This document shows, piece by piece, positions 1-13,252 of a stretch of DNA of 64,000 bases (the first letter of the stretch is position 1; each line of letters begins with the position of its first letter). The DNA lies in contig QPFY01000014.1 in assembly GCA_003665825.1 (NCBI GenBank), forward strand, positions 62,001 to 126,000, given 5' to 3'. The position numbers and the translations under genes were made by a program. The stretch comes from Microbotryum silenes-acaulis (taxonomy: Eukaryota > Basidiomycota > Microbotryomycetes > Microbotryales > Microbotryaceae). Below the pieces are notes generated by a model. The model did no database searches, had not been told where the DNA came from, and saw only the letters and a list, made by a program, of their open reading frames with translations.

Positions 1-269
1 TGCGAACGGCGAGGCAAGCAGAGTACTAAGATCGGCTCATACAGGCCAAAGTGTGTAAACACAACAAATCATGATACAACAGATCGGGGAGTCGTGCAAT
101 AGAGAGAATCAGTGGAGGTACCCGGAAGAAATGACAAGTATAAAAGAGCTTAGTCTGAAGCAATACCTGACAGGATTGACCAGCAAAGGGAACAAACATA
201 ATACATCAGAGAGTCGAGATCTGAACAACTCGAGACGAGATACGGGTAGAGCGTCGCTATGCTGCATCT

Positions 270-1482
270 CTAATGGTGCATTCCGTGTAACATGCGTTCG
301 CCGAAGGGCGAGATGTTGCGCTTAGTCGACTTGGGCGGTCCCAAATTTTTTCTACCTCGCGAGTCATCCCCTGGCGAAAACCGTGCGTCCGCCAGGGTAA
401 GACTAGTAGCCGCTGCGGCCACAGCTGAAGGGAGAGGGGCTGCACTCGTTGGCGGCGAAGGCGCTGTTGGCTGTGATTCACGGATCCACGCGTAAGCAAA
501 CAAACCCCACAGACACCGTAGGAGACGCTGGGTGCCTCTATGCGCGCGTCCGACTTACCTTGCTTCCAAATCCGCCTACGCTCAATCGCCGGAACAAGCC
601 GAGACCGTTGGAAGCTGAGGTGGGTGCGGGAGGGGGACCAGCCCCGGCGGACACTACTCTGCCGAGTGGTATGAGTGTTGGACCGCTGGCTCTGCGCGTG
701 TGCGAAACGGCAGCAGTCGGTGGAGAGGTTACCGCTGCACCAGATTGTGACGAGTTGCCAGACTTCGAGGTTTGTGGCCATCCCCATCTTGCTCCGTCCG
801 CAAACAAGGCAGACGAGGACAAGGCCGCAGCAGATCTTGGATCCACTGCATCCTCATCTTCCTCGTCATCCGCGAGTGCCAACTCGTCCTTCTCACAAAC
901 CCCTCCGAGACCACCCGCTTTGATCGAGGCGACCTTTACCTTGGCTCCAATGCCTACGCCAACGTTGGACTTGGCGGGGGTCTGCTGAGGCGAGGACGAG
1001 GGCGTCGGAAGCTGGTCCGAGAACGCCGAGCTGGTCGGGCTTCCGCTCATCCCGGGAACGTTTGAGGCAGTCTCGTCCGACACAACAATTGACCTGGCGC
1101 CCGAATTCGAAAAGGATGCCCGTCTCGCATGGCTCAGCGCCTTTTGAAACTCTTCCGAGTCGAGCGTGGTCGGGGGACTGAGTGTCAGGGTGGAGAATGC
1201 CCGCAAAGAGGCCGAAAGTGGGGAAGTCGGCGGCGAAAGCGCGGCGATTCGCGGAGAGGCTGGATTCGCATCCGAGCTGGCGCTCGAGCTTGACACGGGT
1301 ATGGGCAAGAGCAAAGCGTGTTGACCCTGGGGTGAGAAGCTTGACGTGGAGAAATCGGTCGCCATCGAGAGTGAATTCGAGCGCGGGCAGGAAGCGGCTC
1401 CAGGAACGGTCAGAGCGCCGCTGCGGGCACCGGGGAGCTCGGCCGACATGGCACGTGTGTCGGAACGGCGGATGGGAGGCAA
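270..1482 (-). CDS. Ser-rich hypothetical protein with RRLS and SPxGERML motifs
   Basis: Two exons, complement(470..270 after 1482..559), 374 aa. The donor AAG|GTAAGT lies at 558 and the acceptor CACAG at 471, and both exons meet in phase 0. The protein is mostly Ser/Pro/Ala-rich and probably disordered. It has an acidic stretch (DDEEDEDAVD), a basic RRLSVGGF motif that fits a PKA-type phosphorylation site, and a C-terminal tail with NISPFGERML. Low-complexity fungal proteins that end in an SPxGER-type tail are known but have no assigned biochemistry; the resemblance is from memory. The start is the first Met of the open frame; the internal Met at codon 12 is an alternative. Function unknown. 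Confidence 0.7.
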
Positions 1483-1908
1483 CTGCTGGACCAGTGAACA
1501 GGCAAGTTGCTGGTCAGTCGCAGGGTTGGACCTACCGAGGCGCGCAATGGATGGCTATTAGAGCAATGCTAGGTGCCTCAGGTGGACCAGTCACGCTGGG
1601 TAGGTAGGTACTAACCAATGGCGTCTTCGAGAGGTCCACGCTAGCGAGCAAGTGGGGGCCGCGCCAGCTAGATGGCAGAGTGTTATAGGTGACGATAGAG
1701 CGCGAACCAGGGGCACGGATAGTGGCCTTCCCGATGCGGTAGTGACACCGCAATACACAAGGTCGGAACAGGCAACTTGTTGCTGTGCAGAACGGGGGTG
1801 ATCGGTCGCGATAGAGGGGAGGGCGACTAGCTATAGGCTGTGGGTAGGCGGCGGGGATGGGCCACCGGAGGATGGAGCCGAGCGGAGATCTTGAAAACTT
1901 GAACTCCC

Positions 1909-2196
1909 CTAGACCGGGTATGACACGTTTGATGGTGGCTGAGCTTGATCAAGATAAGCAGCGTTGAAGTAGTTCTTGGCTTGTTCGGCCTCGTCGCTCG
2001 AGTGTCGAGAGCGCAAGTTACCGTACCGCTCGAAATCGATCAAGGCTAATTTTATCACCTGCCCTGAGAGACCCTTGGCGCCGAGCGCCGCTCTGCGCTG
2101 CTGCCGAGTGCTGCCGAGCGCTGCCGCACCGAGCAATAAGATGAGGCCGGTGAGGGCCTCAGTCCGACGGACTGACCGGCTCTCGAGATCGAACAC
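1909..2196 (-). CDS. Possible small single-TM protein (weak)
   Basis: A 95-aa open frame lies between the 3' end of ERG11 (2312) and the 5' end of the Ser-rich gene (1482), on the same strand as both. It has one hydrophobic segment near residues 15-30 (ALTGLILLLGAAALG) followed by a basic stretch. No family is recognised and no splice evidence supports it. The rest of 1483-2311 holds nothing recognised and would serve as promoter of the Ser-rich gene and 3' flank of ERG11. It may be a chance frame. Confidence 0.25.
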   Translation of the reverse strand: MFDLESRSVRRTEALTGLILLLGAAALGSTRQQRRAALGAKGLSGQVIKLALIDFERYGNLRSRHSSDEAEQAKNYFNAAYLDQAQPPSNVSYPV

Positions 2197-2311
2197 GGCA
2201 CCGGGTAAAGAGTCGGGACAATGTTACAGGGTTCATAGGGGTAGTGGTGGTGTTAGTGAGCTAACGAAGCTTCGGCCTCGCTCGTCGCATCACAATTATT
2301 ATGGTTCTCAA

Positions 2312-4971
<2,660 letters not shown>

Positions 4972-5773
4972 AGATATCCCTGGAGGGGAGACGGGAGCGA
5001 ACGGCCGGGAGAGCGAGAGCGAGAGAATGTATGGAAGGAAGCAAAGGTCGCGCCAGGCAGATCGACGCGGTTGTGGATCGCACTAGATCAGGCGATTGGC
5101 TGCGATTGGCTGCGATTGGCCGCGACTGGGGCCACGTCGTCGGTCACCTCAATTCCTCACGTCGAGTCGGAACTCGGCGTCTGACAACTTCAATGCCGTC
5201 TGTCTTCGACCACGAGTCCAGTGAAGCTCAAAGCACTCTCTGCTGAGTCAAGATATGGTGCATCTTGGGCTGGGACTATCGCTGTATCGCTACACTTGGC
5301 TCGTTATCGGTGTAGAAAGATGACAGGTCACTGCAAGCTGAGTCGGGACTCGGGAGACGGAGTCGGCTTCAAAAATCTCCACAGTTTGAGACTAGCGCTT
5401 CGACGACTAATACTGCCGATTGATGCGAATTGATGTTGAGCCTGGCTGGAGCCACAACACTTTTGAATTTACTTCTTCCGTCGTCTGCCCGGTTTGCCGA
5501 CTCTGATCACTCTGTACGCCGATCGGAGTGGATTGTCACCGCTGTATCTTGGAGGACATAAGAGTTGTCTGGCATGGCAGTAGGCGCGAGCGGCTTTGCG
5601 GGGGTAAGATTATCGCTGCGGGAGCAAGATTGTGGACACCTACCAGGTCACGTGGCAGACTCCGGCGGCGAGTTGGCAGGCGGATCCCTGCAACACCTGG
5701 CAAGATACCATGCTCTGTTCCATCTCTTCTTTCTTCTACTCTGACCAACGTATCGTAAGCGCTGATACCCATG
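4972..5773. other. Intergenic: ERG11 promoter and MIC10 3' flank
   Basis: An 800-bp stretch between the ERG11 start codon and the MIC10 stop codon. No gene is supported. It contains the three CCAAT boxes listed separately. Short open frames here lack splice support and resemble no family. Confidence 0.6.
5095..5119 (-). promoter_or_regulatory. Three tandem CCAAT boxes, 10-bp period, upstream of ERG11
   Basis: ATTGG occurs at 5095-5099, 5105-5109 and 5115-5119, each inside a near-identical gcgattggc(t/c) unit. Read on the ERG11 strand these are three CCAAT boxes 124-148 bp upstream of the ATG, spaced one helical turn apart. CCAAT is the binding site of the HAP/CBC (NF-Y) complex, which is known to control cyp51 genes in some ascomycetes. 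A regulatory role here is inference. Confidence 0.6.
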
Positions 5774-6799
5774 CTACACCCACTTCGTGTCGCCGAGCTT
5801 GTTCTCGGCCTTGTCTTTCACTGCCTCTGCCTTGCCGACGACTTGTTTTGTCGCGTCCTTGACCTTGTCCACGACTTGTGAAACTTTGTCCTCGGCCTTG
5901 TCCTTGACATCGGAAGCCTTAGATCCGAAGGGGTTGAAGTTCGCGTACGGCGAAGCCTTCAAAGTCGTAGCATCATTGTGAATGTTCACAGCGCCAGAGG
6001 AGGCGCGGGATGGGGTAGAGGTGAAGAGCGAAACAGGGATACCGCTGTGAGCGTCTAGTGCTAGCTTCAATGAGACCTGTGTGACGTAGCCATGGCACGG
6101 ACCTGAGGCTTGCCATCTTTGGCGATGACGAAACCGGGCACGGCGGCCGGGTTGAAGACCCTCTCGCAGTCGCTGTAGCCTTGTCCCAGACCAAAGCCGA
6201 GCCCGACGAGCACGGGCCACGGTCGCCCTGCGTGCACGAGTCATGGAGTTAGGTCAGCCAGCGTCGACATAACATGACGCCAAGTGCTATGATAGCGCTC
6301 AAACAGAGCTCGGCTTGGCTCCCATGCCTGTTCGCTACTTACGACGGAACAGAATCGCCGAACAGACAACACCTGCGCCGAATCCGATACCAGCCTTGAC
6401 GATGGCATTCGATACACAGATATCCGACTGTTGTGCGAGCGTTTTCGAATGCACCGGTCAGAGTCCAGCGATTGGCGGGAGGCGACGCAACGATGCGAGA
6501 ATGACGTCGGACGGGATCGGGCGGTTGCATTCGTGAGATCGGAATCGTGAAAGGATGCGTGAGCGATTTGAGAAGAGTGATAAAGCGTTTGTGACCAAGA
6601 CGGTGTAGGGATTACGGTCCGTCGGGAGATGAAGAGAAGAACATCCGTCAGTGGAAGAGTAACAAGGGCTAGCGCTGGGATTAGGATACGACCAGGAGGT
6701 TCGGCTCATACCCCTTCGAGCACTTGCCTTGGCAGAGAGTACATCTTCCGAGGGCACCGCAGAAGAAGTCTTGTTGGATGGTGCAGGTGCGGACGACAT
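5774..6799 (-). CDS. MIC10: MICOS complex subunit Mic10
   Basis: Exons complement 6799-6728, 6427-6343, 6227-6103 and probably 5956-5774 (154 aa). Mic10 is a hairpin inner-membrane protein that bends membrane at mitochondrial crista junctions. The SEDVLSAKSDICVSNAIVK lead, a Gly-rich helix (GIGFGAGVVCSAILF), a short basic loop FRRRPWP and a second Gly-rich helix (LVGLGFGLGQGYSDC) match the family, including the GxGxGxG oligomerisation pattern. Intron 1 (300 bp) is only in frame if its donor is GC (AAG|GCAAGT at 6727). After VIAKDGKPQ the gene either stops 14 codons later at an unspliced TGA or splices onto an exon encoding a charged Lys/Ala/Asp helix (DKVKDATKQVVGKAEAVKD) ending at 5774. The last junction is uncertain. 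Confidence 0.85.
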
Positions 6800-7223
6800 G
6801 ACGATACGACCGTGATTGGACTAGTGGGGTTGTGAGGAGAGCCCAGTCCGCCGAGCGCGACGCTGCAGTGGAGGCTCGCGGATCAAACTCTTGCAAGCTC
6901 TTGCACCTCGATCGCCGGCGATTACTGCGATTCACAAATTTTAGAGGAGATGTGGACGAGACGAATGTATGGTGATGTTATCGTGCTTGAAACGAGCGAC
7001 TATCCCGGCCCATCAAGGTGAGCATACTTGACGGGGAAATTTGTATTCTAAGCTCATTCCAAGCAATTCAGGATTTTACCGAATACTTTGAAAGCGCTAG
7101 TGCTCGCCAGAAGGACAACTACTTTGGACCCTTCCGAGCGCAAAAGTAAGCATTCCCAATTGGGAGCAGCGGGGGGACTCGGCAACATACAACAAGCATG
7201 CCATAACAAGTACAGGGAAGTGT
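6800..7223. other. Intergenic: MIC10 promoter, PLC1 3' flank
   Basis: 424 bp between the MIC10 start and the PLC1 stop. No gene or repeat is recognised. Confidence 0.6.
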
Positions 7224-10200
7224 CTACGGGCCGAGAGTCGCAGGTATGCCCGAACTCCGAGGGTCCAGGACGACCTTAAGGAATAGGGTGGAGAACAAGA
7301 GCTGGTCGCCAACAGCATCGTACAAGGGGACGTGCCGGTAACCTTTACGCGTGATTCGGTCAATTTCAGACGTCAGGGAAGGTGCATCGGGCGCAAGAGT
7401 AGGCTGGATCTTACCAGGTAGCAGCGCGCCCAGTGAAATGGCGAAGGCACCCACCGGATCCCCTTTCCCTTCTTCGAACGCCGCTTTGATGTTGCCGCGC
7501 GCATTGAGCACTTCGACACGAAGAAAGACGAGATCCAACATGCCCTTTGAGGGGTGAGCAGTGAACTCAAAAGTCAAGGGCGAGTTGAAGATCGGATTGA
7601 ACGCATTCCCGCTACCCAGGAAGCCAGCTCAGCATCAGCGCACAAGATCACATCCAAGCGCGGTTCCGCGGCACGTACCGAACAACCTTGCTACGCTTCT
7701 TGGCAGGGGATGCGAGACCGGGCTGGTATAGCGAAACTTCAACGAAAGGATCAATCCGGGCGATGTTGAATTTGTCTACATCGTCTACGTCGCGTGGCTT
7801 GGGCAGTTGCTGGGCCGAGATGACCTGGGAAGGGAGGCAATCGGGTTGTTGGTGGCGAGCTCAAGGCTTCGAGTTTGTCGAGGCAGCATCGCCGACTATT
7901 CACGCAGAAACTTACCTCAACTTGCAGTGTGTACCTCTCGGATCGAATCAGCGCCGTTTTGTCCTTCTCGCCGCCTTTCTTGCGAAGGAGCTCAGGCTTG
8001 AGGACGTAACCGACTCGTCCGGCGCGCGAGAACATTGCCAAGTTGAGTTCCATGCCCGTATCTTGGTTGTAAGGGAAGCAGCTTTCAGCGATGTAGATAC
8101 CGGGATCGAGCTGTGAGGTCACGTAGGCAACTCACCGAAAGTCTGCCAGTTCAAGGCGACGAGCTGCACGCCGGCGGCCCACATGTGATGGGGCTCAAAG
8201 TTCGAACTGTTGAGGCGGCTCCCCTTAGGGTATGCCCGCGTAAGATGCTTTCGATTATGGGCGATGAAGTCTTGCCGTGCGCCCTCATCTCTGAACATTT
8301 TATGCAGGCTGTTCTCGCCGATTGAGATCACGTGCGTTGCACCGTACGTCTCCTTCTTGTTGAATCCCCGTGCTTTGACCCCGACGGTGTAGACAAGCAA
8401 GCCAAGCAGCGCAGATGACATGACTTGGTGTTTGTCTGGTCTGCCCGATGGCGCCCCGACTTCGCTAGGCTCGACGGTCATGCACGCAGATAAGCGGTCT
8501 GGTGGAGCCTGGCTGAACGATGCGTTCGATCCCGACTTGGTAGATGACGACGACGACGGCGAAAGGGGTGGTCGGGGTTGTTGAGGCGGCGTGATGGAGC
8601 GATTCGTCCCGCCGCCCACGCGCCTCCGAACAGCCCGAAAAACTGCGACCAAAAAGGTACCCAGAAGATATTCAATCATCAAGAACACCTGACCAAGATG
8701 CCAACGGTGCACTAAAGGATACGGCCGACTGACCTCTGCCAAAGTCTGAATCCGAGCTTGTCGATTCGGCGGAGGAAGTTGCGTAGTCCTCAGTCTGAGT
8801 GACTTTGCTCAGCGTTCCGTCCGTCTTATTCGCAGATATCGATTTGTTCTTGGCCTGTGTGCGACATACCGGAACGAGGTGTAAGCTTTTCAGTGGGAGG
8901 TAGGGGCTCTGATGGCACGCCGCTCACTTTAAGCAAAAATCTCCCTTTGAGCTCGTCTGGGCTGGGCAATTGCTCGAGCTCTTCATCTTGCTCGGCGCCG
9001 TCGAGCCTCGACCGAACGAGCTGATCGCCCAGAACCGAAACCAGCAACTCAACCATGCGATCCTGCTGGATCACATCGCAATGAACTTCCACGCTCAAGA
9101 TAACAGGATAGGGCGAGGCGAGGAAGGCGTATTGTGCGATCGCCTGTAGCACTTCGCGCAGCGTGATCTTGGAGGTCAATGTCAAGCCGTGTGTTACCAC
9201 CGGCTCGCCGTCATCCCCATCATAAATATCCACTGCGCGTCGACATCGTCGAAAGCAACCCGATTCAGCTATCAGCGAACAGATGCCTGAAACAATGTGA
9301 GGGATGGTGACTTGCACTCGACACATCGGCACCCCTGCTGCAGGGCGCGGATATAGCCCTCCACAGTACTCTGTCCCTTTATTTGGTTTCCGACGAGGTA
9401 GGTCTGGTAGCGGAATTGCATGTCGACTCGCGACTTCAGCCGGCCCGCTTAAGGCGAGACCCTGCCAATGGGGCACGAACTCACGTTATGGCTTGAAGTT
9501 ATGAAGTATTCCGGGAGCGGGCGAGACATGTCTTGATTCGATTCATTTTTGAAGATAGCATTATCCGAGGACATAAGGTATGATGCGAACCCGTCAATCA
9601 TGATTCGCTTTGTCTCCGAATCGGCGTACTTGGCATACGACGCCAGGATAGCTTCATGAGTGAGGGGTTGCTGGTGGCGTGTGGCGACAGAACAGAGGGA
9701 TCAGCATAGCCCTTGCAACACGAAGGCAATTTCAGACGCACTTGTTGAACCTCGGCAATGAAAGTCGTCCAGGATTGGAGTGACAAGGACTGGTGACCCG
9801 CTCCGGCTGCGCCCGCAAAGATGCTCTCAATCTCGCCGCGACGCTTGAGCAACTTTACGAAGCGTTGGAACGCAGCAAAGTCGAGATAGTCGCGTGGGGC
9901 GGCCGTAGACTGGTGTGAGCCGTCTTCAAATCAGCGAGTCAAGCACACACTAACACTAAAGGATCCTTTGCATTGGCCTCCTCATCACTCACCCTGAAAG
10001 CCTGGCCAATCTCGGCGGAACCGATTCCCATTCCCAGCTTGGCGCAAAGGTGATGAACCTCGGCTTCGCGCACAATCGTGTTAGACTCTTCTACAACGGC
10101 GGGGCGCGACGGCGCATCAGAAACAGGGTCGGCCACAGCAAAGCCTTTGGTCATCCGGCCATCGCGGAACTTGTCCAACGTGAGTCTCCACAGGTCGAGC

Positions 10201-11231
10201 GCTTGCCGCGTCGGAGCAATAAAATGCACCAATTTGTAGCTGACGGTCGAAGAGTTGAGCATGTTGCGGGAGGTTTGCGGGACCGAGTATATGATAGTCA
10301 TCCACCTCGGCTCGACGTCTGCCGAAATCTGCAACGAGGTGCGATAAGGCGAGCCTTGAGCCGCAAATCTTAAATCTCTGATCCTGGCAATGGGAATCGA
10401 CGCCTCTCGTTTGCTGCCTACACGATCGAAACAAGCTTGTGTGAGTGTGGAGATCTCATGGCCGGTAGCAAGAGGGCGCCCAAACAAGGTTCACCGACCT
10501 AGACCGAACCCATTCTTCTCCCAGCATAGCCTCACGTCCTGACCGCCCACGAGCCCGATGCCGATCTCGAGTCCCATCTCTCCATCCTCGGATCCGGCGG
10601 CGCCGACGTCGAGCCACATGTTCCTCGGTTTGGCTCTCCTTGCGCTCTTGGCCGACACTTTGAGCATCTCCATCCCTGGGCGGGCGAGTTGGGCCGGGAT
10701 GACGAAAGCAGAAGAGTGCCTCCGAATGGCAAACTTGCGGAGCGAAGCCGACGCCGGAGTTGATGCAGGGGCCGTCTTCGGGCCCGACTCGGCGAACGAG
10801 ACTGCTGTCGCGAGGGGAGGCGGCATGGATTCAGGTGAGGTCGAAAGAAGCCCATCGCATGCAACCTGTGTCTGTGGGGTAGGAGTCAAGAGCATCATGC
10901 GAGTTTGCTGGCCAGGGGCAATAGGATTCGAAATCGGAATCGGTTTATGAGCGGTCGCAGCCGCGTTACTGGAAAGGGAAAGTGGGGCGGCACTTGACGA
11001 CGTCGCGGCCAAGCCCGGAGTTGAGCAAACGGGGCCATCGGTGGGGGTCGGCGGCGTACGAACGATGCTGGGATAGGAGGCGGGGAGCAAAGGTATTGTG
11101 ACAGCAGTCGCTGACCGGTCGCAGATGCTGTCGAAGCTTGGGGTCGGTCCAGGTTTGCGGCGACAATGGTCCGGGTCGGCGTCGGCGTCGGCGTGAGGCA
11201 CGGAACTCTCTCGTGACGCGAGAGAGGTCAT
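7224..11231 (-). CDS. PLC1: Phosphoinositide-specific phospholipase C
   Basis: Twelve exons: complement 11231-10499, 10417-9957, 9909-9742, 9670-9485, 9403-9316, 9232-8928, 8854-8734, 8642-8136, 8061-7916, 7824-7679, 7611-7415 and 7342-7224, about 1058 aa. It hydrolyses PIP2 to IP3 and diacylglycerol at the plasma membrane. Domain order: a disordered Ser/Pro N-terminus (about 1-190), a PH-like domain running into [14 protein letters not shown] and WEKNGFGLG, an EF-hand-like region, catalytic X box ([12 protein letters not shown] / [36 protein letters not shown]), an acidic linker, Y box ([26 protein letters not shown]) and C2 domain. Both catalytic His residues and the Asn/Glu/Asp calcium ligands are present. 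The intron after 9316 is in frame only with a GC donor (GAGT|GCAAGT). Exon 2 could instead end at 9951. The start is the Met at 11231; the upstream open frame is probably 5' UTR. Confidence 0.95.
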
Positions 11232-11763
11232 GGGCTTCCGGTGAAGGAATGGTCCAGTATCAAAGTCACAAGTGCAGTCCGGAGCACGGTCGAGTGGCTG
11301 CAGTAGCAAGGAGGAGCGAGCAGCAAGAGGCGGCGCGAAGCAGCGAGTGCCCGAACAGCTAGCGACAGCGTATGGCTGCGAACGACGTATATCAACGAGA
11401 GTCAACGAGCGCGAGCTTGAACCAGGCAGGGCACCGTTAGAACGAGCCTGAACGAGCCAGACCCTGCCAGACCGAGCCTGGCGAGAGTCCTGCGAGGCCA
11501 CTGCGAGAGACTTAGACTGCGAGGCCTCTGGCTGCCTCTGGCGCCGCTTCTCCTCGCTTCTCGCGGCCACTTCCTGGTCCTTCTTGTTCAGTCCTCTACC
11601 GTCCTCAACTATTCCGTTTACGAAAACGCTCTTTCGCGACATCCCTGGTCCCAATTCTAGCTCCATCATATACCCGGTGGATCATACTGGTATCGACACG
11701 CACACCGCCATACCCACTCGACACTTTGCCCTGCCCGTGGCCCGCTCGTCTCGCTTGACGACC
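11232..11763. other. Divergent promoter region PLC1 / small membrane protein
   Basis: 532 bp between two divergent start codons. The PLC1 frame stays open upstream to 11669 and the other frame to 11584, so both are uncertain 5' UTR. No other element is recognised. Confidence 0.5.
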
Positions 11764-12079
11764 ATGGCGACTGGGAAGGCTACGCCGTTGCCAGCCGACG
11801 CGAAGCGGTGCGTCGCCGCTCAAACTCACTTTCCCAGAAGACACGGCTGATAGAGCTCAACACCCTGTCCGAACCGTTGCCAATCCGCGGTGTGCGCTCG
11901 TGCCAATCTCTAGACTGCGCACCATCATCATCGCCACGCCGTTCCTCGTTGGCTCCTCGATCCTGCTCTATAAGAGACTCATGCTGGGAGAGGAGCAGCG
12001 CCTGCTTCCGCGGCCCACACCTCCGACGCAACACATGATTGATCGCATCAAGAAGGCTGAACAAGCGGCCCAGCGGTAA
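11764..12079 (+). CDS. 69-aa single-pass membrane protein
   Basis: Two exons, 11764-11807 and 11914-12079. The donor CG|GTGCGT and acceptor CTCTAG join in phase 2. The product starts MATGKATPLPADAKR, then has a hydrophobic segment (about 16-32, LRTIIIATPFLVGSSILLYK), a charged stretch and an amphipathic C-terminus (TQHMIDRIKKAEQAAQR). The layout (short N-terminus, one helix followed by KR, a helical tail) fits a small mitochondrial or ER tail-type protein. No family is recognised and the location is inference. Confidence 0.65.
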
Positions 12080-12268
12080 AGAAGTCCGGCCCCGGCGAAG
12101 CTTTCTGCAGCGAGACGACGCACGAAACGAAAGCATCGACCGACAACAACCCTTCGAGACGTTAAGGTTAACAAACGGGAGACTATCTTATTCGGGAACG
12201 ATGGCACTGAGCATTAATTGCCACGAACATATTGCAATGTATTCATACAACTCGGGGCCTTCACGGTG

Positions 12269-13215
12269 GACCCGTTCCAACCCCACCACCCGCCAAGTCT
12301 TGGTCCATTGCCGTCGATGGGGCATCACGGTCCCTCCAACCATGCGATCACCGCTAGCAGCCATCCTCAGTTCCAACTACTCTGCGCGTTTGATTGCACG
12401 TTCTTCACACGTCGTCCCTCCTCTGGTTCTTGTCCATCACATCCCTCGTCGTCACGCCCTGCTGCTTGCCCTTGTCGATTTCTTTGCGAATCTCGTCGCG
12501 CGATTCGAACCATCACTCTTCCGACTCATCGGTCGCTTGTCCCGTCGTCTCCTGCCGATAGACACCCAGTACACGCACCGGCATCAGCGTCAGCTACCGT
12601 ATTCAGTGCATGGGGAACGACCCGGAGCCAAGAGCTCTCACTTTGATCGTCTTGGTCGCGGCATCCTTGACTTGGTTGAGCGTGTCACCGATAAAGTGAA
12701 GGCGCTTGGCGATCGGCCCCTCGACTTCGGCCGGTTGCGTCTGCATCAGTGCGGCGGCAATAAAGAACGAAGTGAGTTCCACCCTAGACAGTATACCATG
12801 CGCGGAACTCAATGGATCGTGGTGAGACGTGCCTCTCCCACCTTTCCGTGCTCGTCCGCGGCGCATGCAATCGACGACGTTGCGGAGCTGAAGTGGCGCC
12901 CCAGATTCGACTCGGACTCCGTGACGACTGTAACCCTGGCAGCGCCCCGACGCAGCTGAAAGGCAAAGCGGTTTATAGGCAGCATCCGATGGTCGTGAGC
13001 CAAAATGTCATTATGTGAACAGGTTTGCCGCAACAAGTGGGTAGATCAAAACTGGCGATTGACCGCCTGGTGGCACTGGCTGAAGCTCACATGTGAGCCA
13101 TGACGTTGATTCGCAATCGAGTATACCGCGCCGAACGCGCCAGCTTGTCCAATTCCTTGGCCTGAATTTCGTGCGAGTCGGCGCGCAAAGCAAAGAAGCA
13201 TCTCGAACGCTGCTT
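12269..13215 (-). repeat. Inverted segmental duplication, copy 1 (partner 39200-40096)
   Basis: The minus strand here matches the plus strand of 39.2-40.1 kb. The match is patchy. A block of about 47 bp upstream of the gene (CAATCGCCAGTTTTGATCTA and following) is identical, exon 1 is clearly diverged, exon 2 is close, and the last ~300 bp (12269-12570) are almost identical. The downstream breakpoint is sharp, just after GGTTGGAACGGGTCCAC. The upstream edge near 13215 is approximate. Confidence 0.85.
12513..12985 (-). CDS. Duplicated mitochondrial-presequence protein, copy 1
   Basis: Exons complement 12985-12833, 12740-12642 and 12551-12513, about 95 aa. The N-terminus (MLPINRFAFQLRRGAARVTV, then GRHFSSAT) looks like a mitochondrial targeting sequence: Arg/Ser-rich with no acidic residue in the first 20. 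Exon 2 encodes TQPAEVEGPIAKRLHFIGDT followed by a Lys-rich amphipathic helix. Intron 1 would need a GC donor (GAG|GCACGT), while copy 2 has GT at that place. The stop is a TGA after ATDESEE; the same frame stays open for 35 more codons beyond it. The family is not recognised. It may be a live paralogue or a decaying copy. Confidence 0.5.
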
Positions 13216-13252
13216 TCGCCGTGCCTACCGTGTTACAGCCTCCACCTACATC

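Noticed and set aside
257..787. 176-codon frame overlapping the Ser-rich gene
   Set aside because: Different frame from the spliced gene; the correct last exon (470-270) is reached by a phase-0 intron, and this frame has no family features.
12039..12959. 306-codon plus-strand frame over the copy-1 duplicate (and its counterpart at 39583-40059, minus)
   Set aside because: Antisense of the three-exon gene; conserved only because the DNA segment is duplicated.
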